Below the pieces are notes generated by a model. That model saw only the letters and a list, made by a program, of their open reading frames with translations. It was not told where the DNA came from and ran no database searches. Below are positions 20,441 through 30,246 of a stretch of DNA of 64,000 nt, in pieces. The DNA lies in NCBI GenBank assembly GCA_025766275.1, contig JAFKAC010000013.1, positions 1,302,001-1,366,000 of the forward strand. The letters are read 5' to 3'. Origin of the DNA: Lactarius indigo. Taxonomy: Eukaryota; Basidiomycota; Agaricomycetes; Russulales; Russulaceae. Position 1 is the stretch's first letter, and each line of letters begins with the position of its first letter. The translations under genes were made by a program, and so were the position numbers.

Positions 20441-22865
20441 TGTCTTTTACGTTATCTGACTCTCCTGCTACTCCATTAAGCCAGTCATTGGTGAGCTGTT
20501 GCAGTGGTGCCTCTTGGACCACACATGTAGCAACTTTGGGTTCTTGTTGGTGATAATTGGTGTCAATATACCAACTAGCGGAGGCTTGTTGTTGATATCC
20601 TCCTTGTGGTTGTCTACAATCATGGGCCATGTGTCTGTCCTTTCCACAGTTATAACATGTTACTGGCCTTTGGTTGTTACACCCTCCTCCTCATTGTAAG
20701 AATCCTCCTCTAGGTCAGTATGGGGGATGTGGAGCAAGTATGTCTTCCACTCCTGTTAGTCACCCTCAAATTCAATCTGCTGATGTGTCCATTGCATTTG
20801 GGTCCCTCGGTAAATTTCAGGGTTGCCAAGAACTTTGTGGCAGTCCCTGCCATTGACGTTGTCACGGTCATTCTTGCTTTTGAGATGCTCCTTTATTGAG
20901 CATTGCTTTGAGATGCATGTATTGCTGCTGATGAGTGGTGGCAGCTTCTTTCCACTTGCAGTAGTTTCGTGGCAAGTCAAGGGTATAGACCTTGGAGTAT
21001 AGGTCTGTCAGTAGCCTGCTCACAAACAAGTCAAGCATCTGGGGGTCATTGAGGTGATACTGAGCGCGGTGTACTAGCTGTTCAAATTGGGTGCAATACT
21101 CATCTAGATTACCCCCTATCATTTTGAGTCCTTTCTTGAGTTCGTATTGAGCTTGTTCTTGCTCCACGGTGTTTCTGAAGCACTGCATGAAGCTGCATGT
21201 GACTTTGTTCCATAGTCCTTCACTGGTATGAGGTATGCCTGCTTGTATTTGGCTGTTGAGCCATGTAAGCATGGCTAATACTCATTTGCTAATGTTGATG
21301 CCCTTGATATAAGATAGGAAGAGCAGGGTGCGTCGGTATGGTGTTGCCATTATGCCTTCATCTGCATTCATGCCCCAATAGACATGCCATTATGTGAGAA
21401 ACACTTCGACCTTGGCGCATTCTCCATCAAACACTGTGAGTACTTTGCCAGCTAATTTGTTATTTTGAGGAGGGACAATGAGACCTGCACCTGGTAGTCC
21501 TCCTCCTCTGCCTCCTGGCAGTCCTCCTGGGAACCCTCCAGGGAATCTTCCAAATCCTCCTCTTCATGGGGGTGGTCCTCCTCCTGGTCCTCCTGGTAGG
21601 TTGCCAGGGGGTCCTCCTCTGCTAGGGGGATCGGGTACATCAGGTCCAATAGCACAATGTATAGCAACATCGTTGTTGCTCATTTGATGTCCAGTTTGAG
21701 GATTAATGGGGGCCAGTATGGTTTGTGCTTCTAGTGAAATATGTTGTTGTTCTTCTTGGGCCATCTGATCTATGGTGTCAGAGGCTAATTGTACTTCTTC
21801 TTGCATGATAGTTGTAGTGGCCATTGCAACAGCTGGGCTGTGTGTTACAGTACAAACTTTACTATGTGATATGTATGACTCATGGCTGGTTATGACTATG
21901 GCCTGACTTAGTATTAGTCATGGACTCTTACATTGTATCAGTCAGCATGTAGTTCACATGTGATTTGTGACTCATGTATGACTCATTCCTAGGATAGCTG
22001 TACTAGGGTTCGAGCTAGTTACGCTACTGGATAGTTACTGTTCTAGTGGCGCTTTAAAGCCCACGTGTATTTGTATAAGTAGTCGTCTTGGAAGACCAAG
22101 AGTCCCCATCTTGGTCTTCTTCAATCCACCCTCTTGAGTTGTCTCTTGTCTGCCTTAGTCTTCAACTAAGAGTGCTTCCACTTCTATCCACCAAGGGATA
22201 GGTCCTCTTTCACCTTTGCTGCAGCATGTGCCTGTAGTGCCCCTGTTCAGCTTGCATTGGGTTGACATGTGGTCCCCATTCGCTGTGATTCGCTAAGTTG
22301 CATATGCCTTCTACGGTCCAAGTTGGACTAATGCCGGTGGAGCATAACACTGTGGATGTGAATCACTTCTGGTTCTGATGGGTGAATAGTGAGCGACTCA
22401 GTCCATCATATGATATGTTTGCCAATTGCTCCTAGGCTGGCATCTTCTGCTGGTGTATTCCCTTGACTAGGGGATTCTTGGTTCTTGGACACTTCTTCTC
22501 CACTAATGCCTTTGTTGGTGTGTTCTTGTGCTTGTCTGTCAATGGGACCATAGTTTGCATGGCTATTAAGCTCACATGCGTTGATGTCACAGTTGTAGTT
22601 TCTTCCTGCTGGTTGTACAATATCCCAGCAGTGGTCTATAGGATTCCACATAACTTCAGTCCAACAGAGGTGGTTGAAATTGAACTTAACAGGTCAGAAA
22701 TGGGTAGGACCATTAAACTCAACAAAGTATCCAATGTTCTCTCCTTGTTATCTCCACTGGGCAGCTCCCAGGAATCTTGTTGGTACGTTGTGATCTCCCT
22801 GTTGTTTGAGGGAGTAGGGACAGAAGGACATCCACTGTTCTCTAGTTGAATATGCCATGTTGAAG
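20376..22865 (-). pseudogene. Ty3-C copy 2 gag
   Basis: Gag from ATG near 22859 to the frameshift site near 20405, interrupted by an LTR-C solo (21843-22349). Capsid segment: MLTWLNSQIQAGIPHTSEGL at 21213-21272, then EQAQYELKKGLKMIGGN. CCHC knuckle near 20617-20658 (CYNCGKDRHMAHDC, with Gly to Arg before His). A Gly/Pro-rich stretch lies at 21480-21640. Several stops. N-terminal MWNPIDHCWDIVQPAGRNYN (near 22600-22651) matches other Ty3-C copies. Confidence 0.85.
21843..22349 (+). mobile_element. LTR-C solo LTR, TSD CTGTG
   Basis: 507 bp, TGTTACAGTA to GCATAACA, with TSD CTGTG at 21838-21842 and 22350-22354. It is of the same family as its host element but in opposite orientation, so it is a later insertion rather than one of the host's own LTRs. 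Confidence 0.93.
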
Positions 22866-22866
22866 G

Positions 22867-22877
22867 ATCTTGGTCTT
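22867..22877 (-). promoter_or_regulatory. Ty3-C copy 2 self-priming PBS
   Basis: AAGACCAAGAT on the minus strand, 2 nt inside the 5' LTR. It is complementary to ATCTTGGTCTT in the LTR, the pattern of Tf1-type self-priming. Confidence 0.7.
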
Positions 22878-22879
22878 AA

Positions 22880-23347
22880 TGTTATGCTCCACAGGTGTTA
22901 GTCCAATTTGGACTTGTGACAGTGTAAACAACTTAGCAAATATTAGGTGAATGGGGACCTCATGTCAACCCAACACAGGCTGAACAGGGGCTCAATAGGC
23001 ACACACTGCAGCAAAGGATGAAGACATTCTACCCTTGGTTGGTAGAAGTGGAGGTACACTTAGTTGGAGACTAAGGCAGACAAAAGACAAGTCAACATGG
23101 TGGATTGAAGAAGACCAAGATGGGGACTCTTGGTCTTCCACAACTACTACTTATACAGTTACACACAGGCTTTAAAGCACTGCTCAAACAATAGGTAACC
23201 AATAGTGTAACTAGCTCAAACCCTAGTACAGCTATCCTAGGAATGAGTCATGCAGAAGCTACTAGAACACTGCTGACTGATGAGTGTGTAATTGTCCATG
23301 ACTAATACTAATACCAGGCTGTAGTCATAACTGGCCATGAGTCATCC
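22880..23347 (-). repeat. Ty3-C copy 2, 5' LTR, truncated
   Basis: 468 bp matching 6377-6874 from TGTTATGCTCC up to GAGTCATCC. The final roughly 30 bp (ending CCATAACA) are missing and replaced by the DNA-transposon end CAGTAAAAAAG. Confidence 0.9.
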
Positions 23348-23348
23348 T

Positions 23349-23570
23349 CAGTAAAAAAGGAAGTCAAGCAATAGTCAATATAATAGGATGTTAGTCAACT
23401 CATAGTCAACTGTTAGTCAAAATTTTTGCACCAGGCAAAGTCAATTGAAATTCAGAGAAAAATCACACTTTACCAGAATATTATCTAAGGATATGACTTG
23501 GTCAGTCAAAGTCAATGCTAGTCAGTTAAAGTCAATGGAACTTAGGGAATAAATGATGGAAAAATGGGAA
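23349..23570. repeat. Left terminal inverted repeat and AGTCAA subterminal motifs
   Basis: Starts CAGTAAAAAAGGAAGTCAA and contains about ten AGTCAA/AGTCAG motifs, mostly in one orientation. ATAATAGGATGTTAGTCAA near 23384 recurs as ATAATAGGATGTCAGTCAA near 33434 in the same (not inverted) orientation. These are probable transposase-binding sites by analogy with CACTA-like elements. Confidence 0.75.
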
Positions 23571-23575
23571 CATCA

Positions 23576-23675
23576 GGGTGGGTATAGGTGGGATGGGGGT
23601 ATGTTTGGGGGGGATGGGGGTGTGTTTAGGGGGGATGGGGGTGTGTTTGAGGGGGATGGGGATGGGTTTGGTTCA
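23576..23675 (+). repeat. G-rich minisatellite
   Basis: Four imperfect units of about 21 bp around GGGGGATGGGGGTGTGTTT. The multiple G4-G7 runs could form a quadruplex. The complementary C-rich tract follows at 23680-23705 (CCCCATCCCACCCACACCC). Confidence 0.85.
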
Positions 23676-23990
23676 CTATCCCCATCCCACCCACACCCAC
23701 CTCCTCCTTCTGTACATCTCTAAACATCTACTACTCCCTTCTGTGAACTAGACACCATAGTTACAACCCTGTAATTAAGTAATTGCCCTAGCAAGGATGA
23801 GGGCCATATCTATCAAACCTGTCAATGTCTTACCAGGGCCAGCATCATCTCTACTAGTGATATAGTGATACTCTGCATTCTCTGATTCTTGTGCTCTGCA
23901 CTTATATAGGGACCACCATTTAAAGGAGGGAGTTCTGCACTACATGCCAGAGTGCCACTGGCTCTGTCTTCTTTTCCTGACCACTCTTCA
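23676..23990. other. Transposon left interior, no gene seen
   Basis: Non-coding sequence between the G-rich repeat and the 118-bp tandem repeat. I see no open frame with support, nor any known motif beyond AT/CT-rich stretches. Confidence 0.5.
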
Positions 23991-23994
23991 AAAC

Positions 23995-24347
23995 AACAAG
24001 AATGCTCATGCTATTGCCCATACAGAAACACATCTGTGGCTCAAGAAACATATATGAGAAGACCTAAGCACCTTAACTTGTTTCTCCCTGTAGACTGCCA
24101 TCCTGTCATAATAACAAGACTACTCACACTATTGCCCATGCAGAAACACATATATGGCACAAGAAAGTACATGAGAAGACCTAAGCACCTTGACTTGTTT
24201 CTCCCTGTAGATCACCATCCTGTCATAACAACAAGACTACTCATGCTATTGCTCATCCAGAAACACATATGTGGCACAAGAACCTATATGAGAAGACCTA
24301 AGCACCTTGACTTGTTTCTCTCTGTAGACTGTCAGCCTCTTTATACA
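23995..24347 (+). repeat. Three tandem copies of a 117-118 bp unit
   Basis: Units start at 23995, 24113 and 24230 (each AACAAGA...). Each contains CAGAAACACAT, ATGAGAAGACCTAAGCACCT and GACTTGTTTCTC. A 132-codon plus-strand open frame (23952-24350) crosses all three and repeats every 39 residues (MRRPKHLDLFLPVD). The period being near 3n keeps the frame open, which could be chance. It lies just past the 3' end of the transposase. Confidence 0.85.
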
Positions 24348-25310
24348 TGAGGTACAAGTACAAGACATGTAGCTAACTACTTTACTCCTCCTCTTGCTCT
24401 TCCACACCATGCTCCTCTGAACTAAGCATATCTAACCCTGGGTGCTTTTTCAAGATGTGAACCTTTGATTCCCATGCCCAAACTCCAACCAGTGCAACAA
24501 GACTGGATGTTCTCAGCACCATGCAGTCTTTTGACCACTCTCCACACCATCTTCCTAGCACATCCCTCATCTCTTCTAGCCCATGATAGACCACTAGATT
24601 GCCATAGTCTGGCAGAGAGTAATATGCCAATGCCTCTCCAAAAATAGGTCCCTCCTCTCCTTGGGCCTCAAAGTATCTAGATGACCTTGAGGCTTGACCT
24701 CCCTTCTCTGAGATTCTGCTCCTCAAAGTGACATCTCCTGGAATTTTGCACTTTCCCCATCTCTGAATTATAAGGTCCACATCCAGAGTGACTTCAAGAA
24801 AATCACAAATTGCAGCAAGGTGATCATAATGTTCTGAGGGATTTTCTATCTCAGTCTTTTTGATTGGCAGTGACTGAAATAGATGTTCTTTCTTCCTCCC
24901 TTCTTTAGAGGGAATGGCCAGGAATGGGTATTGCAAAGTTAGCACCTTAGTGCTTGCCCTTTCATATAGAATTGTGGCTATATTGGCAAAGGGTGCCTTC
25001 TTGGACCTGACTTTATGACCAATTTCTCCAATGGCCCTCTCCACTGTAGCTTGAGAGCCAAATCTGATTGACCCATTCCAGAAAATATGGTGTGGGACAT
25101 GGATTAATTGCCAGATGCACAGTCTACATCTTGAGACCTTGACTGGGTCATCCCCAACATGGAGCCTCTCAAATTTCTGGAGGAAGGACTTGATTAGACT
25201 GTGTAAGGATGCTAAGTCCTCATCAGACTTTGGTGTGTGAGACATGGCAGCTTCAACAATGTCCACAAATTGGGCAAAGTTCCTCAGCACATCTCTATCA
25301 AATCCTAGCT

Positions 25311-26638
25311 TGTTATGAACTCCTCTGTTACCTTCCCTTTTCTGTCCTTATCTGATCCATTCCCTTTCTTGGTAGTTACCTTCTTGAACCTATGCCTCCC
25401 TTTATCTGGTTATTCTAGCACCTTCTGTGCTATTCTTGTCCACCCTCCTTCTGCCTTGCTTGTTACAATTTCTTTGGGACTCATTCTTTCGCACGTTATC
25501 ATTCCATTCCCCATACTATATGAGCCCTGTACGATTACACGGACCTTACAATTACCCGGTTCCTATCGCACGCCCTGCTTATTGACATTCCCTTCAGATA
25601 AAGCTCGACATGTGCTAGTTTCCGACTTATTCCCACTCACACACGACCCCATGTGATTTACCTTTATTCTCGATATATCTATGCCTTGTTCCCTTTATGC
25701 CTATCCCTTTATCCCCAGACCTGGTGATGGCGCCATCTGTTTGTAACGGCCATACAGCTCAATCTCTATTTAAACCTAGCCATACCTAGCTTGTACGGTA
25801 GACTAGACTTCTTGTGTAATACTACACTCGTCTAAGACGGACGCCTTTGCACTTTCCCTTGTCTCGCGACCTCCCGACCTTTGCTAGACCTTTGAAGTCT
25901 TAGCCTCCCCCTACAATCCAAGTGACTACCGTCCTTGTGATCCTTGTGCATCATCCTACTGAAGCCAAGCCTTAGAGCTTGCGCTACCATGACTGTACTG
26001 ATTTGGTACAGGTTGTACCTAATGCCCCTGTAGTGGCGTTACACTGCTGGCATGATACCATCCTGCATGATACTAGCATCATCTTGCCAGCATATTACTC
26101 TATCTATAGCAACCAGTAGCACTATGTGCTCAGGCACAATCCTGTAACTATATAAGGACCCTGTAGTGCACCTTAGCTCCTTAGCTTTGGCTTAATCAAC
26201 TATCTGTGTTGTATCTCCCATTGATTCCTTGAGTGCCTCAGTCCCTTCAGCACTCAAAGCCCTTGACCCATAACCCCTGACCCTTGACCCTTATCCCCTT
26301 TGGGTCACTCCCCTCTCAGCCTCTGTGCAGGCTCCCCCTTTGACTTCGCTCTTACCCTCTTCCTGTCTTACTGGTCAGCCCAGTAACATGTGACCTTTGG
26401 ACTTAGGCCTCTGAGCTTGTCCATTGTTACAGACTCAGTCACCTTAGCACAAGGGGCTGTTACAGAAGGACCTTCCCACCTCAGCATAGGGGGATCGCCA
26501 CAGACTCAGCTACCTTAGCATAGGAGCTGTTACAGAAGACCTTAGGAGTCCTTCCACTCAGTGGGGATTCGACTCAGAGTCCTTTGCCTTGGGCAGGATC
26601 TGTTACAGAACGACGTGCGCCCCTGCAGAGGTGTGACA
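25311..26638 (+). mobile_element. LTR-like insert (LTR-H2), TSD TAGCT
   Basis: 1328-bp insert in the transposase with TSD TAGCT at 25306-25310 and 26639-26643. It starts TGTTATGAAC and ends GGTGTGACA. The last roughly 100 bp resemble LTR-H (GGCAGGATCTGTTACAG). Two TATA-like boxes (TATTTAAACC at 25768, CTATATAAGG at 26147) and an internal GGCGTTACA end near 26043 suggest two LTRs, one nested in the other. No coding region is seen. Confidence 0.8.
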
Positions 26639-27864
26639 TAGCTCCCATGCCATTGGTATGATAAACCAGTGAAGGAGGGCCATCCATTCATAGACTTTGT
26701 ACTGGCTATGGCGCTTTTTATATGGGTCCCTAATTGGCCCACAGAAAGATGAGGGAAGGCTCTGTACTGCCTTTTCAACCTCTGCACCAAGTTCTGAAGC
26801 CATGTCTTTATCCATGTGTATCGTCTCATCAATGGAACTATGTGTCACCCACAAGTCCCAGATGTGCACCATGCAATTTTCATAGAATAGATGGAAGGGG
26901 TCCAATGGGAAGAATGATGGATGGAAAAATGTGGGGCTGGCTGCACATATTGTAAGGCATGAAATTCCTGTCTCCTTTACAATCCTTTGGAGCTCTGCTT
27001 GGTTTCCTGCAGACTCAAGTCTTTCAATAGTCTGCCAATAATGTCTTTGGCCTCTCATGGGCAAGTTATCCAGGTCAACAATATGGCGACCAGGATTATG
27101 TCTCTCTTTTTGAGGTGGAGAGATTGGATAGTACTGGGCCCTAGCACCTCTGTCCTTGGCAGGGTGAGCACCTTGTACCAAACTGAAGCGATCACCATAA
27201 AGGGCTGAATGTCCTGCCATCCCACTCAACTTGGCAGACCCAAGCATGTCTCCTTTTACACCACAGAGATATGCTCTCAGAACAAAGTAGGATGAGTCAA
27301 CAGCATCCCATGTCCACATCCCCACACTTGCCATTGCCATCTCTTCAAAAAGGGGATATATGAAGGACTCAATGTTCCCAGGTGCTGATGGGCCTGGGAT
27401 TGCAAGTGGAATGATGATATTGTTTGCTCTGTAACATCTCTGGTGGGAGATTGAGCAGCACAACAATTAGGAGCCACATATTGGACTGCTTTTTCATGGT
27501 GAGCTGAGCACCATCTGTAGAGATTGACAGAGCTGTGTCTCTTTCATCCTCAAACAGCCCCAATTCATTGTAGTGGCGGATATGATTGTCAGAGTTGGCA
27601 AACTCTGATCTCTTTACACCAGCACCTGTTGCAAGAAGGTCTAGTGTCCTCTTCAAGCATTCATCTCTATGGCGCATCTCATGGGATGTCTCTGCATTGG
27701 CATAGTATGCCTGAATGATGGGAGTGATGGGCATATAGAGCATGGTTGCCCTTGGCTTTGGTTTGGCTGTAGGACTCTGCTGTGGTTTGTAGCACTGCTC
27801 ATTACAGTTTTTGTATGAACAGGTGGACTGAGGATGAGAGTCTCCAGTATATGCCATGCAACTT

Positions 27865-28421
27865 TGTTGATAAGTGACCCTTGCGCACTTAGCGGCTCTA
27901 ACAGACCGGACTTACAGATATGGACTGCTGTAGATTAATTAGGACCGCTTTAGATTAGATTTGATCTGTACAATCTAGGACTTCTATGACATCACTGTAC
28001 AATGACATCATATGGACTACTTCTGGACTTTTCATTGTACTACACATTCTTGTATCTTTCTTTGTTCTGCTTTAGGTCTATCCTTATTATGATGTCACTA
28101 TGATATCATTTACTTCTAGACTCTCCTTGTTCTTTCTGTCCTTGTTCTCAAAATGTCCACTCCTTTGTCCATTTGTAGAACAATAACTATCTTGTAGTAC
28201 GTGACTTGTGTTACATCCCTTGTATAGTGTCACTCCCAGAAAGTGTATAAGTAGAGTACCATGTACGCTCCTGGTCCACATCAGTTCTCACTGTTTGTGT
28301 GCCAGACAACTATCTTGCTTTACTTGCCTGACTTCCTGTTGCTGCTTTCCAGCCACCCTTGATATCTCACCACAGTCTCCTTTGTCACTGTGAGTATCAT
28401 CTTCATGTGTGCTGTTCATCA
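27865..28421 (+). mobile_element. Copia-A solo LTR, TSD AACTT
   Basis: 557 bp, TGTTGATAAG to CTGTTCATCA, with TSD AACTT at 27860-27864 and 28422-28426. Short form without the intron-like block and rich in CpG, so it is a relatively recent insertion. Confidence 0.95.
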
Positions 28422-28847
28422 AACTTTTGGTGCACATATCAATAAATGAGGGGTGTAGGCCAGTGAGGTTTTCAGCCAGCTTTCTGACCATATAAAGGCT
28501 GAGGATTCCCTCCTTTGTGGCCTCTCCAAGTACCTGTGCATGGGCATTGTATGCTTTAACAGTGCCATTGGACCCTATCCATGCAAGGTAGTGCTGAAGG
28601 GATAAGGTCTGTGCCCTGGATAGTCTGTGTTGCCAGGGGGGATGAGCAGGACAAGGAGGGAGTGTGTATTCCTTCAACAGCTGTTTCTGAAGCTGGATGA
28701 TAATTTCTGGCAAATCACCACTACCACTACCACCAGAAGGGCCATATGAAGACTCATAAGGGGCAAAGTCTTCATCAGATGCTAAAAAGCCATCATTTTC
28801 CTCCACTTGGCTAGAACCAGAACCAGATTCAGAGCCAGGGTCTGGAG

Positions 28848-29416
28848 TGATGAACAGCAGACATAAGGACCATACTCACAATGGCAAAGGTGACTGTGGT
28901 GAGATATGGAGGTATGCTGGAAGCAGAGGTAACAGGGGATCTTGCAGGTAAAGCAGGAGAGTCTGGCACACAAGCAGTGAGAACTGATATGGACCAGGAG
29001 TGTACATGGTACTCTACTTATACACTTTCTGGTAGTGACACTGTACAAGGGATGTAACACTAAGTCACATAGTACAAGGAAGTATTGTTCTACAAATGGA
29101 CAAAGGAGTGGTTGTTCTGAGAACAAAGGAAGAAAGAATAAGGAGAGTCCAGAAGTAAATGATATCATAGTGACATTATAATAAGGATAAAGCTAAGTAC
29201 AGAACAAAGGAAAGTACAAAAGTGTTATACAACACAGAGTCTGGATGTGTGATGTCATAGAAGTACAGTGATGTCATGTATGATGCAATGATAAATCCAG
29301 ATTGTACAGATCAAATAATATCTAATCTACAAGTCCTGTATATCTAATCTAAAGCAGTCCATGCTGCTAGTCTGGTCCATACGAGCCACTAAGTGCACAA
29401 GGGTCACTTATCAACA
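28848..29416 (-). mobile_element. Copia-A solo LTR, TSD TGGAG
   Basis: 569 bp, TGATGAACAG to ATCAACA, with TSD TGGAG at 28843-28847 and 29417-29421. Short form, CpG-depleted, older than the neighbouring solo LTR at 27865. Confidence 0.95.
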
Positions 29417-29935
29417 TGGAGCAGCATCCAAGGTCTCCTCTGGAATCCTGAAGATGACAGAGCTATCATCCTCATGCTCTTGGTCCAGTATGCTGTCAAA
29501 CTCCTCTATGTCCATAGGGCCTCCCTCCTGCAAAGAAAATGGGGTGTCTATGGTACCATTAGAATAAATATCCAATAAGTTCACAATATATTACTTACCA
29601 TCACCATCAACCATCATAGCATCATCATTGACCATCCCCCCTCTGGAAATGGAGGTGATCCAATGGGGGCATTAGCTAGATCTAAGCAGATCAGTAGTAG
29701 TTGGGAGTATTAAAATTAAGTGCTCACCATCTGGATAAGGTGATCCAGGCTGCTTAGATGGCTGAGACTCCTCAGCCAGGCTACTAAGTAGCTCTGAAAG
29801 CTGATTATGACAGCTCTTGACAAAGTCCACAGTGTCCTGATGTGCACCAGAAGCAATCAGACTATTTAGGTGCTTTAGGTTCTCCCTGAAGTGAAACCTA
29901 ATAGTCCTCTTGGAAAGCTCCTTTTTGAGGTACAG

Positions 29936-30246
29936 TTAAAGCATGGGCAACTATATTTTAATATTGGGGCCATGGTTGTTGCAAAAATATATGTATATGT
30001 ACTGGGTAGCACAGAAAGTGTATGCTGATGGCTTGGCTGATAGCCTGCAGATGCTAACAAGTTGCAAGAGTTGTGAGTTATTAACCCTGGGCCAGCACAA
30101 CTGCAATTTTGTCAGCACTAAGTGAATATGCGAACGAACATGTTGACTTCGTGTTTTTTTCTTGCTTGTTCTCTCCACCTGTCACTCTCTTCCCCCATAC
30201 TCCACCATTTTCTATTCTCCTCCCATTTTCCTTCTCCTCCTCAACC
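29936..30246. promoter_or_regulatory. Divergent intergenic spacer of the DNA transposon
   Basis: About 310 bp between the two divergent genes. The plus-strand side has a long C/T-rich tract (30165-30245, CTTCCCCCATACTCC and CCCATTTTCCTTCTCC) directly before ATG 30247, typical of fungal start regions. ATATATGTATATGTA at 29986-30000 is the only TATA-like stretch. Promoter role is inferred. Confidence 0.5.

Larger units (their letters stand above)
6377..23347 (-). mobile_element. Ty3-C copy 2, full-span but decayed chromovirus
   Basis: Minus-strand element with its 3' LTR at 6377-6874 and a truncated 5' LTR at 22880-23347. The order is post-chromodomain region, chromodomain, integrase, RNase H, RT, protease, gag. 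Nested insertions are Copia-A solos (7198-7816, 8651-9214), Copia-F (9718-16276), LTR-H (16831-17244), an LTR-D solo (19250-19780) and an LTR-C solo (21843-22349). CpG is strongly depleted and several frames are broken. The right LTR lacks its last roughly 30 bp at the DNA-transposon junction, so no TSD can be matched to TCGCA at the left. Confidence 0.92.
24382..29935 (-). pseudogene. tnp2-type DDE transposase, three LTR insertions
   Basis: Spliced gene. An N-terminal LSKRTIRFHFREN block (near 29890) precedes intron 29684-29730, exon 29599-29683, intron 29528-29598, then exon sequence from 29527. Coding runs through 29417-29527, 28422-28847, 26639-27864 and 24382-25310. Excising the LTRs at 27865 and 25311 with one TSD copy restores the frame exactly. 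A Cys-rich block (CSYKNCNEQC) is near 27800. The catalytic triad candidates are Asp in STDGAQL (27513-27515), Asp in FPLDPFHLFYEN (26900-26902) and Glu in VERAIGEIG (25039-25041), the tnp2/Plavaka arrangement. One frameshift near 27410-27425 breaks it. The acidic tail EEHGVEEQEEE ends at 24382. The 5' end is uncertain. Confidence 0.83.
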
